Source of the DNA: Clostridiaceae bacterium
GTDB lineage: Bacteria; Bacillota; Clostridia; Lachnospirales; Lachnospiraceae
Direction of reading: 5' to 3'
Length of the DNA stretch: 64,000 nucleotides
Assembly: GCA_902362865.1 (NCBI GenBank)
Contig: CABIYE010000005.1
Span: forward strand, 35,558 to 99,557
In this document: piece after piece, positions 46,716-57,500 of the stretch
Layout: the number at the start of each line of letters is the position of its first letter
How positions within the stretch are numbered: position 1 is the stretch's first letter
The notes under the pieces: generated by a model
Database searches by the model: none
What the model was told of the DNA's origin: nothing
The model's input: the letters and a program-made list of their open reading frames with translations, nothing else
Program-made: the position numbers and the translations under genes

Positions 46716-48782
46716 CTACTCTTCAAACTTCTCCAGGAACCGCATAATGATAGTTGCACATTCCGCACGGTTTGCGCTGCCCTGTGGATCAAGGCGTACG
46801 GTACCATCTTCATTCTCTTTACCGGAAATAATTCCGTTTCCTACTGCCCACTTCATAGCTTCCTGCGCAAAGGTATTCACCTTGTCCGCATCCTGATAAC
46901 CGCTGATGTCAGCAGGCTGCTCAGAAGCATACCCCTTGTAATTCACATAACGGTACATCATCACTGCCATCTGCTCCCGGTTGATATAATCTGCCGGTCC
47001 AAAAAGCCCTGTACTATCATATCCCTTTACCACTTGCGTCTCTGCCGCCCAGAGAATTGCATTGGTAAACCATTCTCCTTTCGGCACATCCGGAAATACC
47101 GCTTTATACTCTACCGGCGGCTTGTCGTTCATTCTGTAAAGGATCGTAGCGAACTGCGCACGTGCCAGAGGGTCTGCCGGTCCAAAAGTGGTTTCATTCA
47201 GCCCGGTCATAATGCCTCTTTCATAGACACCGGACACATATGCATAGTACCATCCGTCAACCGACGTGTCCGCATAAGGAAGTTCTTTACACCAGCATGC
47301 TGTAAATACATAATTCTCAAAATATCCGTCATACGCCCGCTCCGTTGTACTCTCATATCCGCCGGATACGTCGCTTCTCTTCCATCCCAGGAAAACATAT
47401 CCTTCCTTACTTGGAGCAGCCAGCGTAACCGGATCTTCTCCCGCACGGTAGGACGCCGGATTGCCCGGCGCATTCGTTCCGCCGTCCAGCTGATAAGTGA
47501 TCTGGTAGGTATTTCCCAGATAAAACTCTATCTGATCTGCGCTTACCTTAAACCGTTCTGCCAACTCTTCTCTGGTTGAATAATAGTCCATTGCTGCACT
47601 TCTCGGAACAATCCGGATCTTCGTTATACTCGTATTTTCAAATACACTGTCTTTCGGATTATCTGTTGTATCATATCCATCCCAGTAATAATTCGGATTC
47701 ATATTCTCCGGAAAAGTAAGGGAAGTAAACTTGCAGGAATCAAACGCATACAGATAAATGCACTGGGTGTTGGCAGGCACATCATAATTACCCGCCCAGC
47801 TCTTTCCTGCAGGATATGTATAGAGATCATTATTCCACCACAGCACGCCGTCTTCGGAGTGAAACTCACCGTTAGGATCTGTAACATTGATTGCCGTTAA
47901 GTTCGGGCAGTTCAAAAATGCATCCTTATCATTCCAGGAAGACCCGGTAAGTCTCAAAGTAATGGCCGTAATTCCGCTGTTGGAATAATCGTCCTGAATT
48001 CCTGACACGGTTCCCGCATTTACCGGAATACAAAGTTTCGGACAATTGCGGGTAGACGTCACGATAATCTGCTCTATTGGCTTAGAACAATTCAAGGCAG
48101 ACAATTCCGGCGCGTCCGACCAGCCGAATTTTTCAATGCTGTCCGGCAGGTTAATGGTAGTCAAATTCGTTCCGCCATAATCCCTTACTTCTGTAACACC
48201 ATCGTAATAAGTAACTGTCTTTACACTATCGTAAACAGGCACGCCATAGTCATAGCTATTGGCATAAATGGTCTCAATTTTCGTGCACCCCTCAAAAGGA
48301 TCCGTATAACTGTTCGGTCCGTCATATTCCGTATTATCCGGACAATAGATCGTAGTTAGATTTCCAAACTTGCTAAAAGCCTGATCCTCAATTGTAGTAA
48401 CAGTATCCGGGAATTTAATCGTAGTAATCAGCTCCGGGGAGAAAATCCGAAATCCACTATAACCAACTCCTCCCACGCCAATAACCGTCCTTCCGTCCAC
48501 CTGGGCAGGTATCTCCAGCACACCGTCGGAAGCCCAATCCAGCGTGTTGCTTCCCACGATTATAATCTCATCATCATCCCAAAGAACGCCTTCCCATTCG
48601 TAATTGTCACCACAATTAATCACGTCTTCTTCAAAATAAGCAGGTTGAATGGCTTCTTCCTGATTTTCTGTCTGTACTCCTTCCAAAGCTGCACCGGCGG
48701 CGGACAAATGTCCGCCGCACATTCCGGTCAGCATAAATATGGAAAGAATCGCTCCTGTGAATCTTTTCGCATTTTTTCTCAT
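46716..48782 (-). CDS. BspA-type leucine-rich-repeat surface protein with SLH domains
   Basis: 688 residues. Signal peptide 1-31. Leucine-rich repeats of the BspA (LRR_5) type at about 75-425 (SPELITTIKFPDTVTTIEDQ, NLTTINLPDSIEKFG). A Flg_new (Listeria-Bacteroides) repeat at 430-495 (QLDGGTNAPGNPASYRAGE). Three SLH domains at 500-688, of a second sequence type shared with the gene at 52064. No catalytic motif. Likely adhesin or matrix-binding protein that coats the cell together with the GH43 enzymes. ATG with GGGAG. Confidence 0.85.
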   Translation of the reverse strand: MRKNAKRFTGAILSIFMLTGMCGGHLSAAGAALEGVQTENQEEAIQPAYFEEDVINCGDNYEWEGVLWDDDEIIIVGSNTLDWASDGVLEIPAQVDGRTVIGVGGVGYSGFRIFSPELITTIKFPDTVTTIEDQAFSKFGNLTTIYCPDNTEYDGPNSYTDPFEGCTKIETIYANSYDYGVPVYDSVKTVTYYDGVTEVRDYGGTNLTTINLPDSIEKFGWSDAPELSALNCSKPIEQIIVTSTRNCPKLCIPVNAGTVSGIQDDYSNSGITAITLRLTGSSWNDKDAFLNCPNLTAINVTDPNGEFHSEDGVLWWNNDLYTYPAGKSWAGNYDVPANTQCIYLYAFDSCKFTSLTFPENMNPNYYWDGYDTTDNPKDSVFENTSITKIRIVPRSAAMDYYSTREELAERFKVSADQIEFYLGNTYQITYQLDGGTNAPGNPASYRAGEDPVTLAAPSKEGYVFLGWKRSDVSGGYESTTERAYDGYFENYVFTACWCKELPYADTSVDGWYYAYVSGVYERGIMTGLNETTFGPADPLARAQFATILYRMNDKPPVEYKAVFPDVPKGEWFTNAILWAAETQVVKGYDSTGLFGPADYINREQMAVMMYRYVNYKGYASEQPADISGYQDADKVNTFAQEAMKWAVGNGIISGKENEDGTVRLDPQGSANRAECATIIMRFLEKFEE

Positions 48783-48814
48783 ATACTAATTCTCCCATTT
48801 CCTGATTCTATAGC

Positions 48815-51800
48815 TTACTCGCCGAATGTCTCCATGAATCTCTGGATAATAATTGCGCATTCTGCACGGCTCGTGCTTCCCTGCGGGTCAAGGCGATCGG
48901 TACCATCTCCGTTCTCTTTTCCTTCAATGATTCCGTTTCCTACTGCCCACTTCATAGCAGTTTCTGCGAATTCGCTTACCTGTTTTGCATCAGAAAAGCT
49001 GCTGAGGTCTGCTGTCTTTGATATATCGTATTTTTTATAATCCGCATAACGATACATCATAACCACCATCTGCTCACGGGTAATCGGATCGTTCGTTCCA
49101 AAGTATCCGGAATCTGTGTAACCCGTAACAACCTTCGCATCTGCCGCCCAGAGAACTGCCGTTGAATAGAACTGTTTATCCGGTACATCCGGGAATCTGT
49201 TCGTATACTCTGCAGCCGGTTCGCCTTCAATTCTGTGAAGGATGGTTGCAAACTGCGCACGTACCAGTGTTGCATATGGTGAGAAGTGCGTAGGATCTGT
49301 ACCCGTCATGGTTTCTGCAAAGTAGTTGTAGTATGCTGCATCGTAGAACCAATCGCTTTCTGCTACATCCACGTATGGAAGCTTCGGAGCAACCGCTACT
49401 TCCTTAACCGTAACCTTAAAGGTCGCTGTCTTTCCTTCATATGTTACCGTTACCGTCTGCTCACCGGTCTTTGTCTTATCATAGCCGGTTACTTCGCAGT
49501 CCGTTACTGCAATATCTTTCGTTGTACCATCGCTGTATTTTGCGGTAACCTTCATTCCGTCAAGGTCAAGCTCTTCCCCTGCAGTATACTCGGTCTTCGT
49601 CGGTGCTGTTACCGTAATGGATTCCAGAGTAACAGGGGTCGCTGCTTCTTTCACTTCCACCGCCACCGTAACTTCTACTGCCGTGGAACTGTAAAGCTGC
49701 TTGTCTTCTGCCAGATAGCTGGTAGAATTATTCTTGCCAACCCACTGATTCTTATTAGCGCCAATGGACTGTACAACACCTATCACCTCATAACTTCCTG
49801 CATTTTTCAAATCCACTGCGGAAAGATCCCATACAACCGGAAGCTCGGATGTACCTCTGTTATATGCAAGGTTCACTTCCGCTGTTTCCGGAAGCATAGC
49901 TTCCAGTTCTTCCTCGGATACACCTACGGTAGTCTCTACCTTTCCGAGATTTTCTTCTACAGCTGATGTAGCGTCAGCATCTCTGAGCGCATCATACTGT
50001 GCCTTTGTAAGGGAAATCACGCCACCATGCTTCGTGTAAGTAGTAAGGAAATAATCTGAGCTATCCAGATATTCCCATCCTTCATCCGGATTAGAAGTAT
50101 ACATCGGCTGATACCCCGGCGTCGGCAGATCGTCCACAAACAAATAGAAGCTGTTCTCGTTGCTGTGGTCTACAAATGTTGCAGGACCTTCTACTGAACC
50201 GAATCTGCTCTGTCCGATATTCGTCTGAATCTGGGTCCATTCTGTTCCCGGCTCCCACCATCTCTCTGCCGTCGTAGACTCCATATAAAGCTGTTTGCCG
50301 CTTTGATTATCTTTTGTAATATGATAAGTCTTATCTCCTGCCTGAAGAATTGTGGTATCAATTACCGTATGTCCCGGATCAAGGAATACGCCGCCGAACT
50401 CATAGGTGTCCTGCGTAAAGTCTGTGGTGGATCCCCACATAATCTTACTGTATCCGGAATCCGTCATGGAAGACCAGTATACCACGAACGCGCCTCTGCC
50501 ATCTTCGTAGAAATCATCTACCCAGGTCGCCTCCGGCGCCCACATCATACCCATGTAGGTGTCTTCCTTCTCACCTTCTGCGTTAAGCGCCACATCGTAC
50601 TGGCGAACCTCACCCCAGTGGATCAAGTCCTTAGACTCCCACACATTCATCTTGGTACTGTAGTGATCCTGCCATACTCCCCATCCTCCGTTATCTCCGC
50701 CGAACACACGCAGGTCGGTAGCGATAATATAGTAAGTCTCTTTCTCCGGGTTATAGGTCAGGAACGGATCTCTGGAACCGGTAGTTCCCAGATTAGAAGC
50801 CACGATTGGCTGTCTGCCATTCAGCGGATCCCACTGCTGTGGATTATCCCCTCTGGAAATATCCAGATAAATCTTCTCCTGGTATCCTGCAGAGTCTTCC
50901 ACGAAATGTACCATCAGGTATCCGTACGGATCATCCTGAGCTACTGCCGGCTGAATGGTTGCATTCACCTCTTTTCCCAATGTCTTGCCATACACGCTGA
51001 TAACTGCCGTCAGCTTACCTGTCAGAGCCTCTTCTCCTTTTGCAGGCTGTGTAACCTTTGCCGTCAGTCCATTCTCTTCAATCACCACTTCCGGCATGGA
51101 AGACTTCCAGGTAACAGCGCCGTCATAATCCGGAAGCACCACCTTAGCGTCATCAAGAGTCACGTCCTGAATCGTCGCCGCAGTCTGTGCGATTACAATA
51201 CCTGCATAAGCGTCCGAAACAACCTGCTGAACCTCTTCTGCTGTAAGTGCCTTATCATAGACCTTCATATTATCAATCCAGCCCTTGCAGTATTCTCCGT
51301 TACCCCAATTTGCCTTCCCAATCTGAAGAATCGGAGAACTGCCCAGAATACTGTCCAGCCCATTCGTGCTCTCCACACGTGACTTTTCAATACCGTCAAT
51401 ATAAATCGTTGTGTCAGACTCACTGACAACAACATCCACATGGCTCCATTCACTGTTCATCGCGGTCGACGCACAGGTAGACCGCCCGTTCAGATAACGC
51501 TCTGCCGTAATATTTCCGCCATTTACCAGCAGTCCAAAATACAATTCCCTGCCGTTGCCGCCGATTGGCTGTGTAGTTGTACTTGGCGCTGCATAGAACG
51601 GCCAGTTCGTAGCGGTTCGATCTGACTTCATCTCAAAAGATACCGTCATCTCCTTTAATCCGGCAAGCAGACTGGTTCCATCCTCTTTCGTCGCATTAAG
51701 GAACTGCGATGTTCCATCCAGATAGAGCGCCTTGCCTGCGCCTGCATAACTATCCTGCAGTGAATAACTTCCTGTTGCCTTTGCTCCTCCTCCGGTAATT

Positions 51801-51967
51801 TCAGACCCTGCTGTCAGATTCTCGAAATCAAAATCCAGAATCAGATGGTCGTCGATGCCTTCTGCATGTACTGCTGTCATGCCGACTCCGGCAGAACCGG
51901 AAAGACCTGCAAGCATAGCCGCAGCCGTTATACATGCCATTGCTTTTTTTAATCTAAACTTTTTCAT
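48815..51967 (-). CDS. Secreted GH43 furanosidase-like enzyme with LamG, aBig, Big_3 and SLH domains
   Basis: 1050 residues. Signal peptide 1-35; LamG-like domain 44-245; aBig 260-340; GH43 propeller 348-660; Ig-like segment 680-770; Big_3 domain 778-856; three SLH domains 863-1050. Catalytic acids D400 (SRDPFLTY), D537 (VIDTTIL) and E593 (VEGP). WAPEATW and WGVWQD are also kept. The SLH segment shares a 53-bp identical run with two others. ATG has AAAGGAG 6 nt upstream. Arabino- or galactofuranosidase role inferred from family. Confidence 0.88.
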   Translation of the reverse strand: MKKFRLKKAMACITAAAMLAGLSGSAGVGMTAVHAEGIDDHLILDFDFENLTAGSEITGGGAKATGSYSLQDSYAGAGKALYLDGTSQFLNATKEDGTSLLAGLKEMTVSFEMKSDRTATNWPFYAAPSTTTQPIGGNGRELYFGLLVNGGNITAERYLNGRSTCASTAMNSEWSHVDVVVSESDTTIYIDGIEKSRVESTNGLDSILGSSPILQIGKANWGNGEYCKGWIDNMKVYDKALTAEEVQQVVSDAYAGIVIAQTAATIQDVTLDDAKVVLPDYDGAVTWKSSMPEVVIEENGLTAKVTQPAKGEEALTGKLTAVISVYGKTLGKEVNATIQPAVAQDDPYGYLMVHFVEDSAGYQEKIYLDISRGDNPQQWDPLNGRQPIVASNLGTTGSRDPFLTYNPEKETYYIIATDLRVFGGDNGGWGVWQDHYSTKMNVWESKDLIHWGEVRQYDVALNAEGEKEDTYMGMMWAPEATWVDDFYEDGRGAFVVYWSSMTDSGYSKIMWGSTTDFTQDTYEFGGVFLDPGHTVIDTTILQAGDKTYHITKDNQSGKQLYMESTTAERWWEPGTEWTQIQTNIGQSRFGSVEGPATFVDHSNENSFYLFVDDLPTPGYQPMYTSNPDEGWEYLDSSDYFLTTYTKHGGVISLTKAQYDALRDADATSAVEENLGKVETTVGVSEEELEAMLPETAEVNLAYNRGTSELPVVWDLSAVDLKNAGSYEVIGVVQSIGANKNQWVGKNNSTSYLAEDKQLYSSTAVEVTVAVEVKEAATPVTLESITVTAPTKTEYTAGEELDLDGMKVTAKYSDGTTKDIAVTDCEVTGYDKTKTGEQTVTVTYEGKTATFKVTVKEVAVAPKLPYVDVAESDWFYDAAYYNYFAETMTGTDPTHFSPYATLVRAQFATILHRIEGEPAAEYTNRFPDVPDKQFYSTAVLWAADAKVVTGYTDSGYFGTNDPITREQMVVMMYRYADYKKYDISKTADLSSFSDAKQVSEFAETAMKWAVGNGIIEGKENGDGTDRLDPQGSTSRAECAIIIQRFMETFGE

Positions 51968-52063
51968 ATCCTTCTCCTTTCTTAAGTATAGATTTTCCTT
52001 TTATACTATAACACAGAATGCACCTTTTTAAGATGGTTTATTTTAATCTTTTTGTGCAATATT

Positions 52064-54424
52064 TTATGATACTGGAAATTTCTCCAAAAACCGCATAATA
52101 ATCGTGGCACACTCTGCACGGGTGGCATTTCCCTGCGGGTCAAGCACAGTTTCACCGTATTTCCCGGTAATAATCCGATTCCCTACTGCCCACCGCATCG
52201 CTTCATCGGCAAATGCACTGACGCTGGCCGCATCGCTGAATTTGCTGAAATCTGCCTTCACGCTGGTATCATACCCCATATAATCTGCATACCGGTACAT
52301 CATAACTGCCATCTGCTCACGGTTGATACGATCCCCCGGGCCGAAAAGTCCCGTATTATCGTAACCTCTTACCACCTTCGTATCTGCTGCCCAAAGAACC
52401 GCATTGGTAAACCATTCTCCATCCGGCACATCCGGAAATGCTGCTTTATATTCTACCGGAGGTGTATGGTTCATTCTGTAAAGAATCACAGCGAACTGCG
52501 CGCGTGCCAGCGGCTCGTCCGGCCCGAAATGTGTCCCGTCAAGTCCCTTCATCGTCTCAACAACATAGTTATAATAAACTGCGTCGTAATACCATGCGCC
52601 ACTTGCCACATCTTCATAAGGTAATTTCACTTCCGGCTTTTCTTCCGGCTTCTCTTCTGGTTTTTCTTCTTCCTTTTCTTTCACGGTTACCACAAAGGAC
52701 TGGCTCATTCCCTTGTAAGTAACCGTCACCGTCTGCTCGCCTGTCTTATTTTTATTATATCCTGCTACCGTACATTCTCCGGTAACATCTTTTGTACTCT
52801 GGTCACTGTACACTGCTGTCAATACCATCCCTTCCAGTTCCAGTTCTTCACCCCGGATATAGGCTGTCTTCGCCGGAGCTGTAAGGTTGATAGAGCGGAG
52901 CGCCGGAGAAATCGTTTCTTTGTATTTTCCCCAGATTCCAATACCACTCCTTTCTTCCGTCAATGCTTCGTACTGCGTCTTCGCCTCTTCTGACAAGCCG
53001 GTAAAGATCAGACACTCTTTCCAGTTTTCCCAATCCCACGCTGTCGCCACAGTAACCGTATACACTACACCTCCCAAATCCAGCTTCAGAGTATTGTCTC
53101 CTGTCTGAATCCAGGTTCCCTCATACGCTCCTGTAATCCTGTGATCTTCCAATAGCTGAATCTGGCTGCTTTCCCGTTTCACAGCTTCCACCGGGTCAGT
53201 AGGAAGATCTTCGCGGAGTAATTCTATAATTTCATAAGAACCGCAAATGAATCTTGTGGGGATTTTCTGCTCCGTCTCCGTGCCTGTATAAAGCTCCGGC
53301 GAGACAACCGGCCACCCGTCTTCTGTCCAATATATTTTCCGGATATTCAGCCTTGCCCCTTCTATCGACTCCTGCCTTGCATTATGTGACAGGAAATATT
53401 CGTTCGTATCCGGATTATAAAGGAAAGCACTGTGTCCCGTGCCATACCAGCCATTATCCGATTCAAATGCATATGGGGTTGTAATCTTCGTTCCAATCTG
53501 ATCTACCACATCCGCTGTATATCCTTCATTATCCATCGGCATCCCATTATAATCATAATAGGGTCCTTCCACCTTCCTGGAACGCCCGATCCGCACATTG
53601 TAAGTATCACTCAGGCTTCCGTAAGACACATTGAGATAATAGTAATCCGTATCAGGATTGTACAGGATCGTGGCGCCCTCTATACTGTTCATATACTGAC
53701 TTCTGTATGCAATCCTCTTTCCCGGGATCCCATCTGCATCCTTCGGCATACAAGTCGCCGGATCCAGCTCAATCAGGTAGATTCCTCCAAAAAACGATCC
53801 ATAACACATCCACATCGTACCCTCTTTGTCATAGAAGACGGTCGGATCAATGGCATTATGCTCTTTTCCATCATCCAGCCGGGATGTAACCGTATCCCCG
53901 GCATAGACGAACCCTTCCTTTGGAGAATTAGACAGCCACAGCCGGATTTGCGACTGCCTGGTTCCAAATGTTGACAGAGAGTCCCATAATGCATAAGTGT
54001 ATGTATTTCCCTCAAATTCTACTGCCTGCCTCAATTTCACAATACAGGGCGCCCAGGCATTCCCGCCTCTGTCAGTCTCCTCCAGCGTCCAGTTTACCAG
54101 GTCTTTACTGGAACGTATTTCACTGGAATTTGTCACATAATAATACCAGGTCTTTTCTTCCTGATCATAATAAAACTCCGTATCATGTATCTGTCCGGTA
54201 TGATTCCTGTAATCGTCATAATCGGAAAATGCCGAAGGCGCCTGCGGCCACACCGGATTCTCTCCCTCGACCTCCACATGATCTTCTAAGTTAATACTCG
54301 CAGTCTCCACCACTTCCGCTGTTTCTCCTGCCGTATCCACTGCCGCTTCCGTTGTAAATGCAGCTGCGGATACCGTCTGAACCAGCAGTGCGGCTGTTAA
54401 AATACAGCTTCTTAATCTTCTCAT
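52064..54424 (-). CDS. Secreted endo-alpha-1,5-L-arabinanase-like GH43 with Big_3 and SLH domains
   Basis: 786 residues from ATG at 54424 (GGGAG site; a longer frame exists). Signal peptide 1-28. GH43 domain 75-385 of the endo-arabinanase kind: catalytic D81 (IHDTEFYY), D193 (NAIDPTVFYD) and E249 (SIEGATILYN), with WAPC and YGSFFGGIYLIEL. C-terminal beta-domain 395-503 (GH43_C2-like), Big_3 about 508-580, EKPEEKPEEKPE linker, SLH 600-786. This is the member whose fold best predicts cleavage inside arabinan chains. Confidence 0.88.
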   Translation of the reverse strand: MRRLRSCILTAALLVQTVSAAAFTTEAAVDTAGETAEVVETASINLEDHVEVEGENPVWPQAPSAFSDYDDYRNHTGQIHDTEFYYDQEEKTWYYYVTNSSEIRSSKDLVNWTLEETDRGGNAWAPCIVKLRQAVEFEGNTYTYALWDSLSTFGTRQSQIRLWLSNSPKEGFVYAGDTVTSRLDDGKEHNAIDPTVFYDKEGTMWMCYGSFFGGIYLIELDPATCMPKDADGIPGKRIAYRSQYMNSIEGATILYNPDTDYYYLNVSYGSLSDTYNVRIGRSRKVEGPYYDYNGMPMDNEGYTADVVDQIGTKITTPYAFESDNGWYGTGHSAFLYNPDTNEYFLSHNARQESIEGARLNIRKIYWTEDGWPVVSPELYTGTETEQKIPTRFICGSYEIIELLREDLPTDPVEAVKRESSQIQLLEDHRITGAYEGTWIQTGDNTLKLDLGGVVYTVTVATAWDWENWKECLIFTGLSEEAKTQYEALTEERSGIGIWGKYKETISPALRSINLTAPAKTAYIRGEELELEGMVLTAVYSDQSTKDVTGECTVAGYNKNKTGEQTVTVTYKGMSQSFVVTVKEKEEEKPEEKPEEKPEVKLPYEDVASGAWYYDAVYYNYVVETMKGLDGTHFGPDEPLARAQFAVILYRMNHTPPVEYKAAFPDVPDGEWFTNAVLWAADTKVVRGYDNTGLFGPGDRINREQMAVMMYRYADYMGYDTSVKADFSKFSDAASVSAFADEAMRWAVGNRIITGKYGETVLDPQGNATRAECATIIMRFLEKFPVS

Positions 54425-54497
54425 AACACATTCTCCCTTCCTTCTTTTAAATTTGCGATAACCGAAGCCGGTCATTCTATCCTTGATTATACCAAAA

Positions 54498-54524
54498 CAG
54501 GCAGTGGTTCGCCACCACTGCCTG
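54498..54524 (-). terminator. Terminator between two GH43 genes
   Basis: Hairpin CAGGCAGTGG/CCACTGCCTG with a T-rich tail (TTTTGG) on the minus strand, 14 bp after the stop of the 54538 gene. It separates that gene from the arabinanase-like gene. Confidence 0.85.
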
Positions 54525-54537
54525 CTCAAAAAAGCAC

Positions 54538-57500
54538 TTATTTATCAAATGTCTCCATAAATCTCTGGATAATAATCGCACATTCTGCACGGCTTGTGCT
54601 GCCCTGCGGGTCAAGTCGATAGGAATTATCCGTATTCTCTTTTCCTTCAATGATTCCATTTTCTACTGCCCACTTCATAGCAGTTTCTGCGAATCCGCTT
54701 ACCTGCTCTGCATCAGAAAAGCTGCTGAGGTCTGCTGTCTTTGATATATCATAGTTCTTATAATCCGCATAGCGGTACATCATAACTACCATCTGCTCAC
54801 GGGTAATCGGATCGTTCGTTCCAAAATAGCCGGAATCTGTGTACCCCGTAACAACCTTCGCATCTGCTGCCCAGAGAACTGCCGTTGAATAGAACTGTTT
54901 ATCCGGTACATCCGGGAATCTGTTCGTATACGCTACAACCGGTTCGCCTTCAATTCTGTGAAGGATGGTTGCAAACTGCGCACGTACCAGCGTTGCGTAT
55001 GGTGAGAAGTGCGTAGGATCTGTACCCGTCATAGTTTCTGCGTAATAGTTATAAGCCACTTCATCGTAGAACCAGTCAGTTTCTGCTACGTCTTCGTATG
55101 GAAGTTTCGGAGTGGCTGCTGCTTCTTTCACTGTAACCTTAAAGGTGTTCGTCTTTCCTTCGTATGTTACTGTTACTGTCTGCTCGCCGGTCTTTGTCTT
55201 ATCATAACCGCTTATTTCGCAGTCCGTTACTGCAATATCTTCCGTTGAACCATCGCTGTATTTTGCGGTAACTTTCATTCCTGCAAGTTCAAGCTCGTCA
55301 CCTACTGTATACTCCGTCTTCGTCGGAGCTGTTACGGTGATGGATTCTAATACAACAGGTTCTGCCTTCTCCTCCAGACCTATTCTTGCATCCCGCAGTT
55401 CTTCCAGTCCTTCGTCAACTGTTCTCTGCGTTGCCGCATCATTTGCCAGAATTCCCTCTGCCTTTTTCAGTGCATTCTCATATACTGTCCAGCTTTCTTC
55501 CGTATACTTATCCTTATCATCCACACTGACGGCGTTCTCTGTCTCAGCCTGAAGTGCAGTCATATCACTTGGCAAGTCTTTTTTGCCGATTTCCTGCATA
55601 ATCAGATTATACTCTGCTCTCGTAACCGGAAGGATTGTCCCGTGGCGCTTTTTCAGACTGCCGAAATTCACGTCACTTGCCGGAGACCAGCTTGCCGTTG
55701 TCTGATCTGCAATATTCGTTGTACGGAATGGAAGATAGCCTTTGCCTTCGGAATACTGGTCGCACATTAATCCCCAGGTCTCCACCGGATTGCCATCCGC
55801 ATCTGTCAGATAATCATCCTCATTGTATTTAAAGAACTCAGGTCCTTCCAACTTTGACCCACTGTAATTATTATTGTTGAAAATATCTTTCAGTGTTCCG
55901 ATAATTTTCCATCCTTCATAAATGGAGTCGCTTTCTTCAATCGTAATCTGCCCGTCACCCGACGCACGGTAATACTTATCACCGACCTGAATCATCGTCG
56001 TGTCAATGATAGAATGCTCTCTGTCAATCCAGAGTACCGGATCTGAAAACGTCCGGAAATCACGGGTGGTTGCATAGTACATGTTCATACGGTCGCCATT
56101 TACATTGCTCTCGTCGGATGCAGTCGCCCAGTATACAACATAATTGCCGGTATTGGCGTCATACATTGCTTCCGGCGCCCATGCGCAGCCCGCTCCCGGT
56201 ATGTTGCCTGCCACATCTACCAGACGCGGCTCGGACCAGTCTACCAGATTATCCGATTCCCATACTACCAGATTCGTACTTCCCTGGGTCGTTGCATTTG
56301 CTCTTCCCCAGCCTCCCCGGTAATAGATACTCAGGTCAGTTGCAATCAGCCAGAACCGGTCACCCTCTGCCGAACGGATCAGATACGGATCACGCACGCC
56401 TTTATCACCAATCGCAGAGCTTAAAACCGGGCTTCCATTTGCAGTTAGATCCGTCCACTGCGCGCCATTTTCACTGGTAGAAAAATAAATCTGCTCATCC
56501 GTCGCGCTTCCCTCGCTTCCGGTAAAGTATGCAAAGAGATACTCCGTTGTCTTAGGCCTCTGTGTCGGAGCCGCCTTTACCGTAAGCGTAATTTCTTTCG
56601 TTCCGCTTTCCTTTCCGCAGGTCACAGTAGCAGTCATCGTAACCTTCACATTCTTCTCCTGTCTGGTTACAACTCCCGCAGCCATACCGTCTTTCTCCAT
56701 GTCAGTAACCACTTCTGCATTCGAAGACTTCCACGCTACCGTTACATCCTTGTCCGTCCCTTCCACTTCCAGCTTCTCAGGCAGCGTTATATTACCTTGC
56801 ACTTCATCCTTGTCTGCAATGTCCAGCGCTTTCAGCGCATCAGCCACTACATCAGCATCATCCATATTCTTACGTACAGCGACAGCAAAGCTCTTCGTGT
56901 CTGTTACCTTTCCCATGGTAAATGTTCCTGTAAAGGTTACCGTCACATCCGCATCATCGGCGCGCTTTACCTTCACAGTATAGCCATCCGTGCCAATCAC
57001 TGCATTTTCACTGGCTGTGGCCGTCCATGTGATCTCTGATCCGTTCTGTCCCTTAGCCGGAAGGGTGAAATCTTCCGTCACTGTCTCCGGAATTGTCAAC
57101 GCTTCTTTATCAGCTACAACCGCTGCCTTTGCCACATCCTCATCGACAAGCTGTTCATCCGCCAGCGCCCCGTCATAAATCCTGAAATTATCAATCCAGC
57201 CTTTGTAGCTCTCTCCATTGCCCCAGTTTGCCCTTCCAATATAGAGAATGCTATTATCTTTCAGAATATCCGTAAGCTGTGCATTGCTGTTCTCCACGGA
57301 TTCTTTCTTTAAACCATTCACATAAACCGTAGTAACATTTTCATCATACACAATATCCACATGCGCCCAGTCCGTTCCCGTGGAAGCCGTAAATCCAACG
57401 GTACGCCCGTTGTTGTAACGCTCTACCTTGGTATTCCCTCCGTTTGCAAATGCTCCGATATAATATTCTTTCCCATTTGTCTGCGTCTTGGTATCCGGTG

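Noticed and set aside
50303-51382. 359-codon open frame on the plus strand opposite a GH43 gene
   Set aside because: Antisense to the conserved catalytic domain, composition unlike a real protein, no start signal.
52000-52063. AT-rich gap between two GH43 genes examined for promoter or terminator
   Set aside because: TATAGT and weak AAGAT/ATCTT pairing are present, but no -35 or stem is good enough to report as a feature.
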